Below are positions 58,916 to 64,000 of a stretch of 64,000 bases of DNA, in pieces. The notes beneath the pieces are model-generated. The model was given only the letters and a program-made list of their open reading frames with translations. It had not been told where the DNA came from and ran no database searches. Origin of the DNA: Celoporthe dispersa. Its lineage: Eukaryota > Ascomycota > Sordariomycetes > Diaporthales > Cryphonectriaceae. The stretch spans positions 1,612,001 to 1,676,000 of the forward strand of contig WAID01000003.1 of NCBI GenBank assembly GCA_016584495.1, in the 5' to 3' direction. The translations under genes and the position numbers were made by a program. Position 1 is the first letter of the stretch. The number at the start of each line of letters is the position of its first letter.

Positions 58916-61900
58916 AGCAGGATACAGTTGATTTGTCTACATATGTATTCTGTTGGCGTTCTTGATAGTCCCTGGCCTGCATGGTGGAGGACTTAGACGT
59001 GAATAGAGCTGGAGAGCCGGGGCTGAAGCCTGAGGTCTAAACTCTGTATTGTTGGGATCATGTTGATCCATGCACGATGCTTCTGCCCTCTGACTTGGAT
59101 TGACGTGTTCCAGGGGTGCTCTTAGAGATACCACGTACTCTATCGCATCCATCTCTTATTATGAACCGTTCTTTCTTTCCTTCTTGGCCCCCCGTCCTCC
59201 CACCCTTTTTTTCCCCCCTTTTTGTCAATAAGATATGCTGGTCATCCCCGCCCGTTACGGCATCCAGCCGGGCGATCTTTAAAGTGATGACATGGTGTGC
59301 AATTCTCTGTTCCTGCATCCTCCTGCAGGTGATTGTTGAACACCTTCCTGATTCTCATCCGGCCGAACGGCCTCCGCCACCTCCCGTGCGGGGTGGGGGT
59401 GCAGCCGAGCCGTAATTATTTGATTTGTCCAATCTCCACAATTAGTTGTAGATAGCCAGAAGCAACACTGGCCTTGCGTAAATTAAATCCTTATCTCTCG
59501 GTGAAGTGTTCAGGGGAGGCAGTTGGGTTAGACTGTCTCTTTTCAGGATGTAGCCATGGATGTCGTGGCATGTTGTTGTGCCGCTGCATGGTGGCTGCTT
59601 TGGGAAAAAATACGTGGATGGTCTAAGAGGAGAATAATACCCGGCCGGTGTCACCATTGTGTGGCAGGGAGGTATTGGGATCAGCATGATATCGGTTCAA
59701 ACGTCTTCTCCTCTCTGTATGTTGAGCCCGCAGCCGTGTTATGGTCCCTATCAGGTTCTACTCTTTCCGCTCATTTACAGACTTTTGCTTGAAAACTTTG
59801 CCCCTTGACATCCTCCCAAGAAGGCCTTCCATCCCGAGTGCAAGAAGTCAGGGCTCAAGTTCGGCCCTCTCCATCCTCAATCCTTTGTCACTTGAGATGC
59901 TATCAACACGTTTTACTCTGTAGAGACACCAAGTCAAGGATGTGAGATCTGACAGGTAATTATGCATGTAATATGCAGGTGATGGTGATGTCTAGAAATG
60001 TAATTCTGAGCCGAACAAGTGCCTAGGTGTGCGACCTCTCAAGTGGCAGTGGATACTCAATTACTCGATGCACACCTCGATACCAGGAGGGACGACCTGA
60101 GTTAATATAAATATAATACAAGTTATAGTAAAGTCAGTATTATATGTCCCATCTTTGGTGCCATTTGCGGTAATACATACCGTGTAATTAATCTATACAG
60201 GATCGGATCCACATTCACATGGCAGACATGGACTCAAAACACTACTGGAGCTATACAAAGATGGGGTTCGTTTATTTTAACATTTTTAGCTCTACCAGAC
60301 CAGTCTACGGCCCGACGTCGTTACGGGGACCAGGACCTGAGAAACATACAGCATACATCCTGGCGACAGTGCTATGCCAGATCTTGGGAAGAGATGTCGT
60401 TGGAGATCTCCAACAGCCGTGCAGCCGCCTGAAGGACCTTCCAGGGCAGGAAGGTCGACAATGCTGGAGGACGGCATTACCACATGTTAGCGTCACATCC
60501 GAACCGCTCGACTGGGCATAGTCCCAGACGGGCTCATCCGTAAGGCATGCGAGCTCGCGCCACTGATATGCACGGTCACGACATCTTGATACATATACCA
60601 AGAGCCTCATCAAAAGACTGTCTTCAGACGGCGTTTTTCTTTTGAAAAAAAACAGTGCCTCACATCGCAGAGTATCAAGACGACAATGTCGGCGCATCGG
60701 TGCACATCGGCAGTTGAAAGCTGCCGATCCAGCGACCACGATTCCCAAAACGTGGCTGTCGTCATTTGGTACTAATAAGTCGCGGTCTGACCAGGTCAAG
60801 GTGGTGGGGGGGGAAGAGTCAGGCGTTTTTGTGTGGAGCCCTGGCAGCAGACCATGCCTCGAGACTGCTCAGAGATACCAGGTTGCCAGGTTAGTTGAGG
60901 CCCAACCTCGCTGAGCGTCGAACGGCTGGACCGGAAGATGTCGACGCTCAGCTGTCATCTCTCAAGTAGCTGCAGCGACAAGGTGGCCACCCTCACATTG
61001 TGGCTCGCCTATGGTACGGGAATAGGCGACCGTATCCGTGCTAGATTCTGCTTACCTTGCAGCATGATGCCATCCACATCTTCGATATCGCAACAGCCAT
61101 CTTCGATAGTCTCCCCCTCGAGGAGCGGCTCTCGTGGGGGCAGGCGAAAAAAAATTAAAAAATTGGACCTGTAGGCAAACACGAACTGGACCGGGCCCGC
61201 AAAAAGAGTGTGGCTGACGTGCTGAGGGGTCCAGCTCACTTGATTCCAGGAGGGTCATGCTTTTACAATTTCTATCCTATCGCGGTTGGAACGAGAAGAA
61301 TCAATCGGCTGATGGGGGTGGGTCTGGTTATTGAGAAGACTTCCGCTTGACACGAAAGACCTGGAAAGGACATCTCTTACGGTCTTCTTTTCCATTCTAT
61401 TTGATTTCAGCTTGGATTTTGCAAATGGGACCATCACAATCCCACTCTATTTTTTTTTAATCCTTCTTTCTAGGCAACCTGTATTCAGCCGGATGAACGG
61501 GCAGAGAATGGCTAGGATGGCTCGTGGTGACAGCCCTGATTGGCCCGCCTGATAAAATTCAATATGGAAGTAGTGTGCTCACTACTGCTGTCACGCAGGA
61601 CAAGATGCACACGAGTTTGGTTCCAGGCGGGTTGAGATCCCGCAAAAATTCTTACTCTCGTCAGGGATGTCGGCGTGTCGGCGCATGACGCGATGGAATG
61701 ATCGGAGGGAGCAATAGAACAGCCGCATCCTCGTGTAGCTCATGGAGACGATTCATCTTGTTCTCCCCGGGGAGCGCGGCTCACGAGACGAGAGAACGTC
61801 CAGATGCGCCGACTATATAGTTGTGCTGCTCAGCCCTGTGTTTCCTATCGGGAAGGTCTCTTTGCCAGCATCATCAATAGCACAGAAGAGCCACAGTTCA

Positions 61901-61940
61901 GAGTCTAGATTAGGCATCTAAACATTTTATTTTCCCCAAG
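58916..61940. other. Intergenic
   Basis: About 3 kb. MCC 3' UTR, an AT-rich patch at 60090-60200, and a 100-codon ORF at 60219-60521 without recognisable content. The end is the promoter of the arylsulfotransferase-like gene. Confidence 0.5.
61813..61820 (+). promoter_or_regulatory. TATA-like box of the arylsulfotransferase-like gene
   Basis: CTATATAG lies about 120 bases before the start codon at 61941. Inferred from motif and spacing. Confidence 0.4.
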
Positions 61941-63478
61941 ATGGCAAGAGTCAATTATCGAAAGTGGGCAATGCGCCTCTTGGCTGTGACGCAGCTATAC
62001 TTTGGCTTTGGCTTCAGCGCGTCAGTCTCCGACTCTGGCTGGCCACTTCAGTCTTTTGTTACAGAGCCAACGTTCCAGCCGCCCGTCTTTGACATTAACA
62101 AGACAGGGACCACTGCTGATGGCTACATATTCATGGACACCAACACCAACGGTGCAACTTCAGGCAACCTCGTCGCCACAATCATAGACGACGACGGGCA
62201 GCTCATCTGGTCTGCCGGATACACAGACACTACGAATCCGTCGTTCCAGACGTACAACGGCGAAGATGTCATTCTCTATTGGGACGGAGAGATTTCAGGT
62301 AACATTGGACGCGGTTTCGGCAAGATTGTGATTCTGAACACTTCGTACGAGATCCTGTACAATGTCACCCTGACCGAGGGCATCTACGCGGCTGATACAT
62401 ACGCCTCCTACATCGACGCCCACGAGGCTCTCATCTCGAGCGACAACACTCTCCTCGTGACAGTCTACAACACCACCCAGGCTGATCTCACGTCTGTGGG
62501 CTATGGCACGGCGGGCTGGATCCTCGACAGCATGGTCTTCGAGCTCGACATCGAGACGAGCGAGGTCCTCTGGTCCTGGTCTGCCGCCGACCACGAGGAC
62601 CAGATCCCCTTGCGGACTCACACGAGCCCATCGTCGAGATCCCCCACTATGCCAGCACCGCGTGGGACTACTTCCACATCAACGCTATCGCCGAGTACGG
62701 AGAGGGATACCTCATCTCCTCGCGCACGCTGTGGTCCGTCTACTACGTCGACAAGTCCACTGGCGACGTCGTCTGGTATCTGAATGGTGGTGATGGTGGC
62801 AACTTCACGCTGCCGACGGGCTTCGAGACCGAGGAGAACACAGGTGACCAGCTCTTCAAGTACCAGCACGACCCGCGCGTGCTGTCGACCTCGAGCACGG
62901 GCCTGGTGCTGACCCTCTTCGATAACAACAACTTTGAGTACGGCGACCTCCTGGTGCCCAACAACTCGTACGGGCTCGAGATCTCCCTCAACACCGAGGC
63001 GTGGACCAGCACCCTGAACCAGATCCTCTACGACGAGGTCGACCCCATCCACACCGTCGCCGAGGGCGACCGCCAGACCCTGACCACCACGGGCGGAGCC
63101 TTTATCGACTACGGCTTCCAGCCCTACGCCAAGGAGTTCAACTCAGACGGCGAGGTCATCTGGTCTGCGCAGTGGGGCTCCATCAGCGACGGGTCGTACC
63201 GCTCGCGCAAGTATGTCTACACAGGAACGCCGACGACCGTGCCCAAGATCGCCGTCGAGGCTGACGGGAGCGACTACACGGTTTACGTGAGCTGGAACGG
63301 CGCCACCGAGGTTGCCGAGTGGGAGATTGTCGGCTGTGGCACCTCGGGCACCACCACTGTCGACAAGACGGGCTTTGAGACCTCGTGGAACGGCACATGC
63401 ACGTCCTCTACTGTGCACGCCGTCGCCCTGGACTCGGCGGGCGCGTCTTTGGCGACTTCGGCCTCGGTTGCTGTCTAA
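61941..63478 (+). CDS. Secreted arylsulfotransferase (ASST)-like protein
   Basis: Intronless, about 512 residues once corrected. The hydrophobic N-terminus (MRLLAVTQLYFGFGFSASVS) should act as a signal peptide. Family features are FDINKTGTTADGYIFMDTNT, IDDDGQLIWSAGYTDT, LTEGIYAADTYASYIDAHEA, WILDSMVFELDIETSEVLWS, YFHINAIAEYGEGYLISSRT and STGDVVWYLNGGDGGNFTLP followed by YQHDPRVL. These are beta-propeller-type repeats of the fungal ASST family (PF14269). Activity in fungi is mostly untested, so the product name is by family only. Several NxS/T sites suggest glycosylation. The C4 run 62606-62609 seems one base short. Before it reads AADHEDQIP, after it, one frame over, DSHEPIVEIPHYASTAWDYF, which runs to the TAA at 63476-63478. 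Confidence 0.88.
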
Positions 63479-64000
63479 AGGTAGTCCGCTGCAAGAGGAG
63501 AGGATGTCACCTGGCTGGTTCTGGCGTGGCGAGGAGAGGGCGTGATTTGGAGTTACACGTTCACCATCATTTGGATAATATGCAGCTGGAAAGGAGAGCT
63601 GGCGTCCAGTGAAGCGAGTCTGGTTTTTCAACCTCATTGCATGGCCAGCGGAGTATAAGGGGTTTCTTTTTGGAGGATGATTTTTGGATATATATATACA
63701 CACACACACGTACTCGGGCTTTCAACATTTCCTAGAATATTATCACTACCCAACCTTCCTTTTAGTTTAGCGTTTCCCCTATGCAGGCTTATTTTTAGTC
63801 ATAATTCCATAACCAGGTATATACCGTGTGTTTCTTCAATGAGATTTCTGACATGCATCTGTCAAAGTTTCCCCAAGGTAATATCAAGTAAAGAGTATCA
63901 TGACAAAGTACTACACAGTGTCTCGCAAGTAATTACGAACTTGACACCACGGGCATCGATCCCACATCACCATATCATATGCCTCGAGGCTCAACACGGG
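63479..64000. other. 3' flank of the arylsulfotransferase-like gene
   Basis: AT-rich towards the window end; a short (TA)n(CA)n tract lies at 63689-63708. Nothing coding seen. Confidence 0.6.

Noticed and set aside
61626..61645. Perfect small hairpin GCGGG-TTGAGAT-CCCGC resembling a tRNA T arm
   Set aside because: The loop lacks the TTCGA core, and no anticodon arm or acceptor stem is found around it.
1..64000. CRISPR arrays, bacterial operons, prophage, plasmid origins
   Set aside because: No regular direct repeats with unique spacers, no Shine-Dalgarno-organised gene clusters. All clear genes are fungal, most of them with introns.

Overview
This window is fungal nuclear DNA, most probably from a filamentous ascomycete (Pezizomycotina; class Sordariomycetes is my best guess). 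The reasons are many short GT-AG introns of about 50-120 bases, GC-rich third codon positions, large intergenic spaces, and a gene set typical of such fungi: hacA, PEX16, a Rax1-like RGS protein, zuotin, ERG6, SLT11, RHO3, PBS2, an AA9 LPMO, a DUF3433 membrane protein and an arylsulfotransferase. There is no operon logic. I see no CRISPR array, rRNA, convincing tRNA or recognisable transposon.

Layout. 1-254: possible 5' end of an unrecognised minus-strand gene. 793-1408: DUF427 protein. 1409-6352: nearly 5 kb without a gene, containing a degenerate ~53-bp tandem repeat and ending in the hacA promoter/leader. 6353-7699: hacA, the unfolded-protein-response bZIP factor, with its 20-base IRE1-type non-spliceosomal intron at 7321-7340. 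Then, on the minus strand, PEX16 (8545-10021), an acidic low-complexity protein (11277-12673), a single-pass membrane protein with a Cys-rich ectodomain (14038-15167) and an orphan (16097-16672). On the plus strand follow the RGS protein (19663-21201) and zuotin (22075-23496). On the minus strand follow pyruvate dehydrogenase E1 beta (24198-25512) and ERG6 (26188-27583). SLT11 (28506-29654, plus) comes next, perhaps paired with a small divergent gene, then MZM1 (30109-30548, minus).

The second half holds the AA9 LPMO (32277-33246, +), the DUF3433 giant (33644-37561, -), RHO3 (40569-41550, +), a fused siroheme synthase (43364-45290, +), PBS2 (46356-48379, -), a PIN-like transporter (52312-54277, +), a pyridoxamine-phosphate-oxidase-like protein (54875-55702, -), methylcrotonyl-CoA carboxylase alpha (56519-58915, +) and a secreted arylsulfotransferase-like protein (61941-63478, +). 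Functionally this is a mix of housekeeping (translation, splicing, mitochondria, sterols), stress signalling (hacA, PBS2, RHO3, RGS) and secretion or surface functions.

A striking cross-cutting feature is that 12 of the genes are each broken by one or two single-base shifts, nearly all in short homopolymer runs. The sequence on both sides clearly codes for the same conserved family, and correcting the shifts makes every coding length a multiple of three. The simplest reading is uncorrected homopolymer error in the assembly rather than pseudogenes. Coordinates below span the whole gene, and the break is named in each entry. I found no convincing new biological system; the IRE1-processed hacA message is the most remarkable element.
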